Of a stretch of DNA of 64,000 nt, positions 8,590 to 17,597 are shown piece by piece. The notes below the pieces were generated by a model. It was not told where the DNA came from and made no database searches. It saw only the letters and a program-made list of their open reading frames with translations. Both the position numbers and the translations under genes were made by a program. The stretch is from assembly GCF_005298075.1 (NCBI RefSeq), contig NZ_SZZH01000005.1, positions 1-64,000 of the forward strand. The letters are read 5' to 3'. This stretch comes from Nakamurella flava (GTDB taxonomy: Bacteria > Actinomycetota > Actinomycetes > Mycobacteriales > Nakamurellaceae). Positions within the stretch are counted from its first letter, which is position 1, and the number at the start of each line of letters is the position of its first letter.

Positions 8590-10115
8590 GCACCCCCCGC
8601 CCCACCATGCCCGCCGCCGGCGCCGACGGCACCATCTGGTTCCTGACCGGCAGTCAGGGCCTGTACGGGCCGGAGGTGGTCCAGCAGGTCCGCGACAACG
8701 CGACCGCGATCGCCGGTCAGCTCGGCGACAGCAAGCTGATCGACGCCACCGTGCTCGTCAAGCCGGTCCTCACCTCGGCCGACGCGATCCGCCGGATCAT
8801 GCTGGAGGCCAATGCCGACGACTCGTGCATCGGCGTCGTCTGCTGGATGCACACGTTCTCGCCGGCCAAGATGTGGATCGCCGGTCTCGAGGCGCTGCGC
8901 AAGCCGCTGCTGCACCTGCACACGCAGGCGAACCAGGCGCTGCCGTGGGCCGAGATCGACATGGATTTCATGAATCTCAACCAGGCCGCGCACGGCGACC
9001 GGGAGTTCGCCTACATCCAGACCCGGCTTGGAGTGCGTCGCAAGACGGTCGCCGGTCACGTCAGCGACGAGAGCACCCTGGCCGCGGTGGGCGACTGGGT
9101 CCGCGCGGCCCGCGGCGCCGCGACCGTCCGCTCGCTCACGCTGGCCCGGTTCGGCGACAACATGCGCGACGTCGCGGTCACCGAGGGCGACAAGGTCGAG
9201 GCCCAGCGACGTTTCGGCGTGTCGGTGAATACCTACGGGGTCAACGATCTCGTCGCGGTGGTCGACGCCGTCGACGACGCCGCCATCGACGACCTGGTCG
9301 CCGAGTACGAGGACACCTACACACTGGCCGCGGCGCTGCGGGCCGGCGGGGATCAGCGGGAATCGCTGCGCTACGCGGCCCGCATCGAGGCGGGGCTGCG
9401 ACAGTTCCTGTCCGACGGCGGGTTCGGCGCGTTCACCACCAACTTCCAGGACCTCGGTGGCCTGCGTCAGCTGCCCGGACTGGCGGTGCAGCGACTGATG
9501 GCCGACGGCTACGGGTTCGGCGGCGAGGGCGACTGGAAGACCTCGGTCATCCTCGCCACGCTCAAGGCGATGGGCCGCGGCCGGCCCGGCGGCACCTCGT
9601 TCATGGAGGACTACACCTACCACCTGGTCCCGGGTGAGGAGAAGATCCTGGGCGCCCACATGCTGGAGGTCTGCCCGACCATCGCGGCCGGCCGGCCGAG
9701 CTGCGAGATCCATCCGCTGGGCATCGGCGACCGGGAGGACCCGGTCCGGCTGGTCTTCGACGCCGAACCGGGGCCGGCCGTCATCGTCGGCATCGCCGAC
9801 ATGGGCGACCGTTTCCGGTTGGTGCTCAACGAGGTCGACGTCGTGCCGCCGGATGCCGAGCTGCCGAAACTGCCGGTGGCCCGGGCGATCTGGCGGCCGC
9901 AGCCCAACTTCCGCACCTCCACCCAGGCCTGGCTGACCGCGGGCGGCCCCCACCACACCGTGCTGTCCACCGCGCTGACCACCGATGAGGTCGACGATCT
10001 GGCCACCATCCTCGGGGTCGAGCTGCTCGTCATCGACGGCGACACCACCACCCGCGGCTTCGCCAAGGAGGTCCGGTGGAACCAGGCCTACCACCGCCTG
10101 GCCCAGGGCCTCTGA
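8586..10115 (+). CDS. araA: L-arabinose isomerase
   Basis: Converts L-arabinose to L-ribulose, the first intracellular step; a cytoplasmic, Mn-dependent enzyme. The 509 residues are close to the family norm (about 500). Active-site signatures are present: [10 protein letters not shown] and [10 protein letters not shown] supply the two metal-binding glutamates, GAHMLEVCP and PHHTVLS the two histidines. The N-terminus [12 protein letters not shown] is diagnostic for AraA. The ATG at 8586 overlaps the araD stop (ATGA), fixing the start against a longer open frame that begins inside araD. It is co-transcribed with araD and followed by araB after a 53-base gap. Confidence 0.96.
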   Translation: MSTPRPTMPAAGADGTIWFLTGSQGLYGPEVVQQVRDNATAIAGQLGDSKLIDATVLVKPVLTSADAIRRIMLEANADDSCIGVVCWMHTFSPAKMWIAGLEALRKPLLHLHTQANQALPWAEIDMDFMNLNQAAHGDREFAYIQTRLGVRRKTVAGHVSDESTLAAVGDWVRAARGAATVRSLTLARFGDNMRDVAVTEGDKVEAQRRFGVSVNTYGVNDLVAVVDAVDDAAIDDLVAEYEDTYTLAAALRAGGDQRESLRYAARIEAGLRQFLSDGGFGAFTTNFQDLGGLRQLPGLAVQRLMADGYGFGGEGDWKTSVILATLKAMGRGRPGGTSFMEDYTYHLVPGEEKILGAHMLEVCPTIAAGRPSCEIHPLGIGDREDPVRLVFDAEPGPAVIVGIADMGDRFRLVLNEVDVVPPDAELPKLPVARAIWRPQPNFRTSTQAWLTAGGPHHTVLSTALTTDEVDDLATILGVELLVIDGDTTTRGFAKEVRWNQAYHRLAQGL

Positions 10116-10168
10116 CGGCCGACTTTTCCGTCCTCCCGCAGACCGACATCGCAACCGAAGGAAACGAC

Positions 10169-11767
10169 ATGAGTGAACCCGCAGTGCCGCAGGCGATCTC
10201 CGACGGCACGGCCGTCCTGGGCATCGAGCTCGGATCGACCCGCATCAAGGCGGTGCTCATCGACGAACACCACACCCCGCTGGCGGTGGGCAGCCACAGC
10301 TGGGAGAACCAGTTCGTCGACCGGCTCTGGACCTACTCGCTGGACGCGGTGTGGACCGGCCTGCAGGAGTGCTATGCCGATCTGGTCGCCGATGTGCGCA
10401 ACCGGTACGGCGTCGCGGTGACCTCGCTGGGCGGCCTGGGCGTCTCGGCGATGATGCACGGCTACCTCGCGTTCGACGACGCCGGCGAGCTGCTGGTGCC
10501 GTTCCGCACCTGGCGCAACACCAACACCGGCGCGGCGGTGGAGAAGCTGAGCCCGCTGTTCGGGCACAACATCCCGCACCGCTGGAGCATCGCCCACCTG
10601 TACCAGGCGGTACTGGACGGCGAGGAGCACGTCGGCCGGATCGCCCACGTCAACACCCTGGCCGGGTACGTGCACTGGAAGCTGACCGGTGAGCAGGTGC
10701 TCGGCATCGGTGACGCCAGCGGCATGTTCCCGATCGACATCGCCAGCGGCACCTACAACGCGACGATGGTCGGCCAGTTCGACGATCTGGTCTCCGGAAC
10801 GGCCCTGTCACACAGCCTGACCGATCTGCTGCCGGCCATCCGGCGGGCCGGGGAGCCGGCCGGGACGCTCACCGAGCAGGGTGCCCGGTTGCTCGACCCG
10901 ACCGGGTCGCTGGCCGCCGGCACCCCGGTCTGTCCGCCCGAGGGCGACGCCGGGACCGGCATGGTCGCCACCAACGCGGTCGCGCCGCGCACCGGCAACG
11001 TCAGCGCGGGGACCTCGATCTTCGCGATGGTCGTGCTGGAGAACGAGCTGAGCCGGGTGCACGACGAACTGGACCTGGTCACCACCCCGGCCGGCGACCT
11101 CGTCGCCATGGCCCACTGCAACAACGGGGCCAGCGAGCTGAACGCGTGGGCCGGCGTGTTTGCCGAGTTCGCCGCCGCGGCTGGTGCCTCGGTCGACACC
11201 TCCGCCGTCTTCGAGACCCTGTTCCACGCGGCGCTGGACGGCGACGCCGACGGCGGCGGCTTGATGGCCTTCAACTACCTGTCCGGCGAGCCCATCACCG
11301 GACTGGAGGAGGGGCGCCCGCTGTACTTCCGCACCCCCGACAGCACGCTGTCGCTGGCCAACTTCATGCGCACCCAGCTCTACTCGGCGCTGGCCACGCT
11401 GCGGCTCGGGATGAACGTGCTGACCCGGGACGAGGGTGTCGGCCTGGACTCGATGTTCGCGCACGGCGGCCTGTTCACCACCAAGGGCGTGGCCCAGCGT
11501 TTCCTGGCCGCGGCCATCGACGCCCCGGTGTCGGTCGGCGAGACCGCCTCCGAGGGCGGCCCCTGGGGCATGGCCGTGCTCGCCGCCTACGCCGTGCGCC
11601 ACGGCGAGAACCAGTCGCTGGCCGACTACCTGGCCACGTCCGTCTTCGCCGACGCGCAGGTCGACGAGGTCAAGCCGGACCCGGCCGACGTGGCCGGCTT
11701 CGACGCCTTCATGGATCGCTACGTGGCCGCGCTGCCCGTCCAGCGGACGGCGGTCCAGGCCAGCTGA
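10169..11767 (+). CDS. araB: L-ribulokinase (FGGY-family carbohydrate kinase)
   Basis: Phosphorylates L-ribulose to L-ribulose 5-phosphate, completing araDAB. The 532 residues carry the FGGY/actin-like ATPase fold: the N-terminal phosphate loop VLGIELGSTRIKAVLID, the substrate-side segment ISAMMHGYLAFD-like at about residues 94-106, and C-terminal FAHGGLFTTKGVAQRFLAAAIDAPV with nucleotide-binding SEGGPWGMA. The ATG at 10169 is preceded by GAAGGAAA, a good ribosome site. Sequence style is that of the xylulokinase-like AraB branch rather than the E. coli type, so substrate assignment rests on linkage to araD and araA. A long hairpin follows 45 bases after the stop. Confidence 0.88.
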   Translation: MSEPAVPQAISDGTAVLGIELGSTRIKAVLIDEHHTPLAVGSHSWENQFVDRLWTYSLDAVWTGLQECYADLVADVRNRYGVAVTSLGGLGVSAMMHGYLAFDDAGELLVPFRTWRNTNTGAAVEKLSPLFGHNIPHRWSIAHLYQAVLDGEEHVGRIAHVNTLAGYVHWKLTGEQVLGIGDASGMFPIDIASGTYNATMVGQFDDLVSGTALSHSLTDLLPAIRRAGEPAGTLTEQGARLLDPTGSLAAGTPVCPPEGDAGTGMVATNAVAPRTGNVSAGTSIFAMVVLENELSRVHDELDLVTTPAGDLVAMAHCNNGASELNAWAGVFAEFAAAAGASVDTSAVFETLFHAALDGDADGGGLMAFNYLSGEPITGLEEGRPLYFRTPDSTLSLANFMRTQLYSALATLRLGMNVLTRDEGVGLDSMFAHGGLFTTKGVAQRFLAAAIDAPVSVGETASEGGPWGMAVLAAYAVRHGENQSLADYLATSVFADAQVDEVKPDPADVAGFDAFMDRYVAALPVQRTAVQAS

Positions 11768-11811
11768 CGGGATCGGCTGCCACGCCGTCGGGGGCCTGGC
11801 AGCCGACTCCT

Positions 11812-11865
11812 GGTCGGTAAGGTATGCCGCTACCGGTCGACCGGTAGCGGCATTCCTTACCGACC
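11812..11865 (+). terminator. long inverted repeat after araB (repeat family copy 1)
   Basis: A 25-bp-arm inverted repeat (11812-11836 with 11841-11865) with one mismatch and a TCGA centre. The outer 19 bases of the right arm read GGTCGGTAAGGAATGCCGC in reverse complement, almost the same as the arms of the hairpin at 44030-44082. It lies between araB and the next operon and could act as a terminator, although no long U-tract follows. Confidence 0.65.
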
Positions 11866-12004
11866 CCGGGCGAGTGGGGCCGTGACCACAACGACCACAA
11901 GTTCCGTTGTTTTCCCGCGCGTGAGTTGCGAACGCAAGCGTGACCGGTGACACCCCTTCTTCCTACGGTTCTCGTATTCCGATGACCGACCTGGAGGGGC
12001 ACCG

Positions 12005-13450
12005 ATGCTCATCTTCCTCGGCTTTGCCATGATCGCCGTGTTCATGTATTTGATCCTGGCCAAGAAGCTGACGCCGGCCGTCGCCCTGATCATCGTCCCG
12101 CTCGGCTTCGGCCTGATCGCCCTGGCCACCGGGGTTGCGGACGACATCGAGGGCGGCCTGCCCGGTGCCATCACCAAAGCCATCAAGGACTTCGCGCCGA
12201 CCGCGGCGCTGTTGTTCTTCGCCATCATCTACTTCGGTCTGATGATCGACGTGGGTCTTTTCGATCCGCTGATCCGCTTCATTCTCCGGGTCACCGGCAA
12301 CAATCCCGTCAAGGTCGTCATCGGCACCGCGGTGCTGGCCGGCCTGGTCTCCCTCGACGGCGACGGCTCGACGACCTTCATCATCACCGTGTCCGCTCTG
12401 CTGCCGATCTACCGCCGGCTGGGTCTGAGCCCGGTCGTGCTGACCGTGGTCGCCAACCTGGCCAACGGCGTGCTGAACATCGTCCCCTGGGGCGGGCCGA
12501 CGGTCCGCGCCGCGACCGTCCTGAACGTCTCGCCCGGTGAGCTGTTCAACCCGATGGTCCCCGGCATGATCGCCGCGATGGCGGTCGTCATCGTCCTCGC
12601 CTGGCAGCTCGGCCGGTCGGAGCGCAAGCGGCTGGCCCGCAAGGGGCACTCGCTGGAGATCGTCGCCGAGGAGCTCTCCCTGGTCGGCGCGGTGGCCGGC
12701 CCCGACACCGGCACCGTGAGCACCGGCGGCGGCACCGACGTCCCCCGTTCCGCGACCGGTGGCAACGACCTGCCCGACCTGCCGGCCGACGACGACACCC
12801 CCAACCTGGACCCGAACCGGCCGACCCTGCGACCGAAGCTGATCTGGTTCAACTTCGGCCTCACGATCGCCCTGCTGGTGGCCCTGGGCCTGGACAAGCT
12901 CCCGCTGTCCCTGGTCTTCATGACCGCCGCCGCGCTGGCCCTGATGGTCAACTTCCCCAAGCCGCAGGACCAGAGCGATCGCATCAAGGCGCACGCCGGG
13001 TCGATCGTCGCGGTCGTGTCCATGGTCTTCGCCGCCGCCGTCCTGGTCGGGGTGCTGTCCGCCACCGGCATGGTCGAGCAGATGGCGACGTTCATCGTCA
13101 ACGCGGTGCCCGAGCCGCTCGGTCCGTACTTCGCCGTCATCACCGGTGTGCTGTCGATGCCGCTGACCTTCTTCATGAGCAACGACGCCTTCTACTTCGG
13201 TGTCCTGCCCATCCTCAACGAGGCGGCCGCGCACTTCGGGATCGCCCCGGTCGAGATGGCCCGGGCTTCGATCATCGGGCAGACGGTCCACATGACCAGC
13301 CCGCTGGTCCCAGCCATGCTGCTGCTCATCTCGCTGGCCAAGGTCGACCTGGCCGACCATCACAAGAAGGTGATCTGGCGGGCCGTCGTCTGCTCGCTGA
13401 CCATGCTGGCCGTCTCGCTGGCCATCGGCGTCATCCCCTTCCACGCCTGA
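12005..13450 (+). CDS. CitMHS-family citrate/tricarboxylate transporter
   Basis: Inner-membrane symporter that takes up citrate, usually as a Mg or Ca complex with protons. The 481 residues form about eleven to twelve hydrophobic segments. The conserved SLDGDGSTTFIITVSALLP at about residues 118-136 and GQTVHMTSPLVPAMLLL near the C-terminus are CitMHS signatures. A hydrophilic loop at about residues 215-275 splits the two halves. GGAGG about eight bases before the ATG supports the start. The CoA-transferase and CitE-like genes downstream suggest that the imported acid is activated to a CoA ester and cleaved. Citrate itself is the family default; citramalate or a related acid is possible. Confidence 0.88.
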   Translation: MLIFLGFAMIAVFMYLILAKKLTPAVALIIVPLGFGLIALATGVADDIEGGLPGAITKAIKDFAPTAALLFFAIIYFGLMIDVGLFDPLIRFILRVTGNNPVKVVIGTAVLAGLVSLDGDGSTTFIITVSALLPIYRRLGLSPVVLTVVANLANGVLNIVPWGGPTVRAATVLNVSPGELFNPMVPGMIAAMAVVIVLAWQLGRSERKRLARKGHSLEIVAEELSLVGAVAGPDTGTVSTGGGTDVPRSATGGNDLPDLPADDDTPNLDPNRPTLRPKLIWFNFGLTIALLVALGLDKLPLSLVFMTAAALALMVNFPKPQDQSDRIKAHAGSIVAVVSMVFAAAVLVGVLSATGMVEQMATFIVNAVPEPLGPYFAVITGVLSMPLTFFMSNDAFYFGVLPILNEAAAHFGIAPVEMARASIIGQTVHMTSPLVPAMLLLISLAKVDLADHHKKVIWRAVVCSLTMLAVSLAIGVIPFHA

Positions 13451-13469
13451 TCCGCCGAACCGACCGGGC

Positions 13470-13560
13470 CCGGGGGGGGCCCCCCCCCCCCCCGGCCCCC
13501 CCCCCCCCCCCCCGCGGGGCCCCCCCCCCCCCCCCGCGCCCCCCCCCCGCCCCCACTCCT
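13470..13560. repeat. C/G homopolymer block in intergenic region
   Basis: About 90 bases of long C runs interrupted by G runs, between the citrate transporter and the CoA-transferase. It has the same texture as the block at 16-110. The first eight G followed by many C could reflect a collapsed strong GC hairpin (a terminator) that sequencing failed to read. The 153-base gap otherwise holds only the AGGGAG ribosome site of the next gene. Confidence 0.6.
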
Positions 13561-13603
13561 CCCGCGCGCACACCCCCCACCGCCCATCCCCAGGGAGTCC
13601 GTC

Positions 13604-14857
13604 ATGACCCACCCGTCGGCCACCGAGAGCCCCGACAGCACTGCCGATTTCGAGAGGTCCGAGCGTCGCCCCCGCGGACCGCTGACCGGCTTCCGCGTCC
13701 TGGACGCGGCCACCGTCTACGCCGGGCCGCTGGCCGCCACCATGCTGGGCGACTTCGGGGCCGACGTCATCAAACTCGAGCACCCGGAGGGTGACTCGGC
13801 CCGCACCCACGGCTGGAGCAAGAACGGCATCGGGCTGTGGTGGAAGACGTTGGGCCGCAACAAGCGCACCGTGACTGCGAAGCTGTCGACCGACGAGGGG
13901 CGCGAACTGTTCCTGGAGCTGGTCCGCACCGCCGATGTGCTGATCGAGAACTTCCGCCCCGGCGTGTTCGAGAAGTGGGGCCTGGGGCCCGATGTGCTGC
14001 ACGAGATCAACCCCGGCCTGATCGTCCTGCGGGTCACCGGGTTCGGGCAGGGCGGTCCGGCCGCCCAGCGCCGCGCGTTCGGCACCCTCATCGAGGCGAT
14101 GAGCGGGCTGGCCCACATGACCGGCGAACCCGACGGACCGCCGACCCTCCCGCCGTTCGGCCTGGCCGACGGGACCGCCGCGCTCGCCGGCGCCTACGCC
14201 GCCACCCTGGCCCTGCTGCACCGCGAGCGCGGCGGTAAGGGCCAGGTCATCGACCTCTCGCTGCTCGAGCCGCTGCTGCTGGTCCTCGGGCCCGGACCGA
14301 CGGTCTTCGACCAGCTCGGCGAGGTCCCCGGCCGGCACGGCAACCGCTCTCCCAACAACTCCCCGCGGAACACCTACCTGACCGCGGACGGCAGCTGGGT
14401 GGCAGTGTCGACGTCCTCATTGTCGGTCGCGCAGCGGGTGCTGCGGTTGGTCGGTCATCCGGAGGTGGTGGACGAACCGTGGTTCCAGAACGCCGGCGAG
14501 CGGGTGCAGCACGCCGACGACCTCGACGCCTGGGTCGGCGGATGGATCGGCGAACGCCCACTGTCCGTGGTGGTCAGCGAGTTCGAGCGGGTCGGGGCCG
14601 CGTTGGCGCCGATCTACACGGTCGAGGATCTGATGAACGACCCGCACGTCATCGAGCGGGACATCATCACCACCATCGACGACGAGGACCTCGGTCCGCT
14701 CAGGATGCAGAACGTCATGTTCCGGATGTCCGAGACGCCGGGCGGAATCGCCTACGGCGGACGGGCTCTCGGCGCGGACAACGAGGAGATCTACGTCAAG
14801 GAACTCGGCCGCTCGGTCGACGAGATCCACCGTCTGCGGGAAGAAGGAACGCTGTGA
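13604..14857 (+). CDS. CaiB/BaiF-type class III CoA-transferase
   Basis: Transfers CoA from an acyl-CoA donor to a carboxylic acid; cytoplasmic. The 417 residues show the family landmarks: an N-terminal GFRVLDAATVYAGPLAATMLGDFGAD-type segment, LGRNKRTV, VLIENFRPG, and the catalytic aspartate in FGLADGTAAL (Asp189). The interlocked dimer fold is known for the family. The start is supported by AGGGAG upstream. The stop overlaps the CitE-like gene (GTGA), so the two proteins should be made in similar amounts. The likely acceptor is the acid brought in by the upstream CitMHS transporter, for example citramalate or malate; succinyl-CoA is a common donor. Exact substrate is inference. Confidence 0.88.
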   Translation: MTHPSATESPDSTADFERSERRPRGPLTGFRVLDAATVYAGPLAATMLGDFGADVIKLEHPEGDSARTHGWSKNGIGLWWKTLGRNKRTVTAKLSTDEGRELFLELVRTADVLIENFRPGVFEKWGLGPDVLHEINPGLIVLRVTGFGQGGPAAQRRAFGTLIEAMSGLAHMTGEPDGPPTLPPFGLADGTAALAGAYAATLALLHRERGGKGQVIDLSLLEPLLLVLGPGPTVFDQLGEVPGRHGNRSPNNSPRNTYLTADGSWVAVSTSSLSVAQRVLRLVGHPEVVDEPWFQNAGERVQHADDLDAWVGGWIGERPLSVVVSEFERVGAALAPIYTVEDLMNDPHVIERDIITTIDDEDLGPLRMQNVMFRMSETPGGIAYGGRALGADNEEIYVKELGRSVDEIHRLREEGTL

Positions 14858-15687
14858 GTGCAACCTCGCCTGTCGCGCGCACGCTGCTGTTCGTCCCCGG
14901 TGACCGGCCCGCCCTGTTCGCCAAGGCCCTGACCAGCGGGGTCGACGCGATCGTCCTCGACCTGGAGGACGCCGTCGCATTCGACGCCAAACCGGCCGCC
15001 CGCGACGCGGTCGGTGAGTTCCTCCGCTCCCGCTCCCGGGAGATCCCGACCGGGCCGCAGGTGTGGGTCCGGGTCAACGCGGTCGGCTCGGACGAGGGGT
15101 TCAGGGACGTCGCCGCCCTGGCCGACGTGCTGACCCACGTCCGGGTGCCCAAGGTCGAAACCCCCGACCAGATCGACGCTCTGGCCGGTGAACTCCCGCA
15201 TCTGGTCGCCACCCTGCCGGCCATCGAGTCGGCGGCCGGCCTGCTGGCCGCCCCGCAGATCGCCCGGCACCCACTGGTCACGCGACTAGGACTGGGCGGA
15301 GTCGACCTGTGCAGGGATCTCGGTTGCGCGGATACTGCTCTCGGTCTCGCCCTCCCCCGGGCCACCCTGGTGGTGGCGTCCCGGGCCGCCGGCCTGCCCG
15401 GGCCGGTGAACAGCGTGTGGACCCGACTGGACGACGCCGACGGCCTGGTCGCCCACGCCCAGGCGGCCAAGGACCTCGGTTTCGCCGGGCAGTCCCTGCT
15501 CAGCCCCCGGCAGCTCAGCCCGGTCCGCTCGGTCTTCGGCGTCAGCGAGGACGAGCGGGCCTGGGCCACCGAGGTTCTCGCCGCCTTCACCGCCGCCGGC
15601 GAGGCCGCCACCCGCACCCCGTCCGGCCACTTCGTCGACCTGCCGGTCGCGCAGCGGGCCCAGCGCCTCCTGGCCGAAGTGGGCTGA
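14854..15687 (+). CDS. CitE-like HpcH/HpaI-family lyase
   Basis: A TIM-barrel Mg-dependent C-C lyase resembling the citrate lyase beta subunit. The 277 residues begin TLLFVPGDRPALFAKAL and VDAIVLDLEDAV (metal and substrate site), with VRVNAVGSDEGFRD and LPAIESAAGLL further on. No citrate lyase alpha or gamma (acyl-carrier) genes are nearby, so this is a stand-alone CitE, a type shown elsewhere to cleave citramalyl-CoA or related beta-hydroxyacyl-CoA. With the class III CoA-transferase it would split the activated acid, for example citramalyl-CoA to acetyl-CoA plus pyruvate. GTG start coupled to the previous stop. Confidence 0.85.
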   Translation: MSATSPVARTLLFVPGDRPALFAKALTSGVDAIVLDLEDAVAFDAKPAARDAVGEFLRSRSREIPTGPQVWVRVNAVGSDEGFRDVAALADVLTHVRVPKVETPDQIDALAGELPHLVATLPAIESAAGLLAAPQIARHPLVTRLGLGGVDLCRDLGCADTALGLALPRATLVVASRAAGLPGPVNSVWTRLDDADGLVAHAQAAKDLGFAGQSLLSPRQLSPVRSVFGVSEDERAWATEVLAAFTAAGEAATRTPSGHFVDLPVAQRAQRLLAEVG

Positions 15688-15853
15688 CCCGCCCGGATCG
15701 TCTTGGACCGAACCGGTTCTCCCCGACTCCCGACCTCCGCCGCGACTTGGTAAACCCGGTCGAAAAAACGTCGAGAAGACGGCATGTTCCGCCCAGTCGC
15801 GTGGGGCCTGGCCGGGCGTCCTACCCGACTCGGTTTCCGAGCACCGGGACGGT

Positions 15854-16594
15854 TCAGGAGGCGGGCGGCGTGGCCAGGGCGATGGCCACCCGATCCAGCC
15901 ACTCGACCAGCACCGCCCGCTCCCCGTCGCTCAGGGCCGGGAGCTCGGATGCGGCCGCCCGTAGGGAGATCGCTGCCACCAACGCTCCCCCGTCGGACCG
16001 TCCCTCATCGGCTGCTGCGACGAGGATCTGCGCCGCCACCGCCTCCCACATCGCCGCCGGCAGCCCCGGATCCCGCTCGGCCGGCGGGCGGAACAGCGTG
16101 GCCAGCACCGCGCCGTTGCCGGCCGCGCCGATCATGTCGATCGCCCGGTCGACGGGCACCCGCAACCGTCCGGCGGCGGCCACCCGCACCACCCGCTCCC
16201 GCAGCACCTGCCACCCCGCTTGAGCGGCGGCCGAACGCCGTCCCCGTTCCGGATCGCTCATCAGGGCGTGGAGCTCGGGATGCTCGATCCCGAAGCGGAT
16301 CTGCGTGAACCAGGCGGTGCGAAGCTCCTCCACCGGGTCTACGCCGGCCGCGACCGCCGCGGCGACCGTGGCTGCTTTGCCCGCGACGTAGGCGCCCATC
16401 ACGTGCTCGGCCACCGCTTCGAGCAAACCGTCCTTGTCCCCGAACAACCGGTAGATGGTCGGCGCCTGCACGCCGGCGGCCTGGGCCACCGCCCGGGTGG
16501 TCAGCGCGGCGGCACCGCCCCGCTCCAGCAGCTCGGCGGCGACCGTCACGATGCGGATGCGGGTCTCGTCCCGGGGACTGGTCGGATCAGGCAC
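15854..16594 (-). CDS. TetR-family transcriptional regulator
   Basis: A 246-residue repressor. The N-terminal HTH spans about residues 12-58 ([32 protein letters not shown]), followed by an all-helical ligand domain. The start is the GTG at 16594. A TATCGT -10-like element lies only six bases upstream, so the transcript may be leaderless and no ribosome site is seen. It is divergent from the QorB-like reductase, and an 8-bp inverted repeat lies between them, the usual layout of an autoregulated TetR controlling its neighbour. The ligand is unknown, perhaps a quinone or other electrophile handled by the reductase. Confidence 0.88.
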   Translation of the reverse strand: MPDPTSPRDETRIRIVTVAAELLERGGAAALTTRAVAQAAGVQAPTIYRLFGDKDGLLEAVAEHVMGAYVAGKAATVAAAVAAGVDPVEELRTAWFTQIRFGIEHPELHALMSDPERGRRSAAAQAGWQVLRERVVRVAAAGRLRVPVDRAIDMIGAAGNGAVLATLFRPPAERDPGLPAAMWEAVAAQILVAAADEGRSDGGALVAAISLRAAASELPALSDGERAVLVEWLDRVAIALATPPAS

Positions 16595-16601
16595 GGAACA
16601 A

Positions 16602-16645
16602 CGATAACAACGCTCTGTTGCCGTTGATGTTATCGATGCTACTGT
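16602..16645 (+). promoter_or_regulatory. probable TetR operator and divergent promoter
   Basis: CGATAACA at 16602-16609 is repeated in inverted form as TGTTATCG at 16628-16635, with a further GATAAC at 16661. For the rightward gene, TTGCCG (16618-16623) and TACTGT (16640-16645) with 16-base spacing form a possible promoter inside the repeat. A repressor bound to the repeat would block both directions. Confidence 0.55.
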
Positions 16646-16681
16646 CGCAACATTAACGCTGATAACACCTGGGGAGATCTG

Positions 16682-17530
16682 ATGATCGTCGTCACCGGAG
16701 CCACCGGCGCCCTCAACGGGGCCACCGTCGACCACCTGCTCACGCGCGTCCCGCCCGCCGGGATCGTCGTCACCAGCCGCGAACCTGCGGCGGCACAACG
16801 ATTTCGCGACCGGGGCGTGCAGGTGCGCCGGGCCGACTACGGCGATCCGGCCTCGCTGCCCGCAGCATTCGCCGGCGCGGACCAACTCCTGCTGGTCTCG
16901 TCCAACGACCCGCATGCCGACGCCGTCACTCTGCACCGCACCGCGATCGACGCGGCCGTGGCCGCCGGAGTCGGCCGCATCCTCTACACCAGCCATCAGG
17001 GCGCCGCGGCGGACAGCCCGTTCGCCCCCGCCCGTGACCACGCCGCCACCGAGGGCCTGCTGGCCGCATCGGGGCTGCCCTGGACGTCGCTGCGCAATGG
17101 CTTCTACGCGCACAGCCTCGCCTGGCTGGCGGGGCCCTGGCGGGAGACCGGCGTCATCGAGATCCCGCTGGACGGGCCGGTCTCGTGGACGGCACGGGAG
17201 GACGCCGCCGAGGCGGCCGCCGTCATCCTCGCCGCCGGGACCGGCTACGACGGACCGGTCACCCTCACCGCGCCGGCGGCACCCACCTTCGCCGATCTCG
17301 CCGCCGCCGCCACCGAGAGCGCGGGCCGGCCCGTCCGGGTCAAGACCATCGGTGCCGACGCCTGGGTCGCCGGACAGATCGCCGCCGGCCGGCCGGAGGG
17401 CATGGCGCACTTCACCCTCGGGATGTTCCAGGCGGCGGCGGCCGGCTACTTCGCCGGGACCGACCCCCTGCTCGGACAGCTCCTCGGCCGCGAGCCCCGG
17501 TGGGCCGGATCGGCCCTCGTCCGGGCGTGA
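16682..17530 (+). CDS. NmrA/QorB-like NAD(P)-binding oxidoreductase
   Basis: A 282-residue atypical short-chain dehydrogenase. The N-terminus MIVVTGATGALNGATVDHLL is the Rossmann dinucleotide motif, and the central AVAAGVGRILYTSHQGAAADSPFAPARDHAATEGLL matches the NmrA/QorB class (NADPH:quinone reductase type 2). Length agrees with QorB (about 286). The ATG at 16682 is preceded by GGGGAGA. It is the divergent partner and probable target of the TetR regulator. A role in quinone or electrophile reduction is likely; substrate is not determinable. Confidence 0.82.
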   Translation: MIVVTGATGALNGATVDHLLTRVPPAGIVVTSREPAAAQRFRDRGVQVRRADYGDPASLPAAFAGADQLLLVSSNDPHADAVTLHRTAIDAAVAAGVGRILYTSHQGAAADSPFAPARDHAATEGLLAASGLPWTSLRNGFYAHSLAWLAGPWRETGVIEIPLDGPVSWTAREDAAEAAAVILAAGTGYDGPVTLTAPAAPTFADLAAAATESAGRPVRVKTIGADAWVAGQIAAGRPEGMAHFTLGMFQAAAAGYFAGTDPLLGQLLGREPRWAGSALVRA

Positions 17531-17597
17531 GTGACACCGATCGTTTCCTGGCTTCGCCGGGTTATCAGGACGATCGGGCCGGGTATTCGTACGACCC

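Noticed and set aside
12409-13182. 257-codon minus-strand frame inside the citrate transporter gene
   Set aside because: Antisense shadow; the sense strand gives continuous membrane helices and family signatures.
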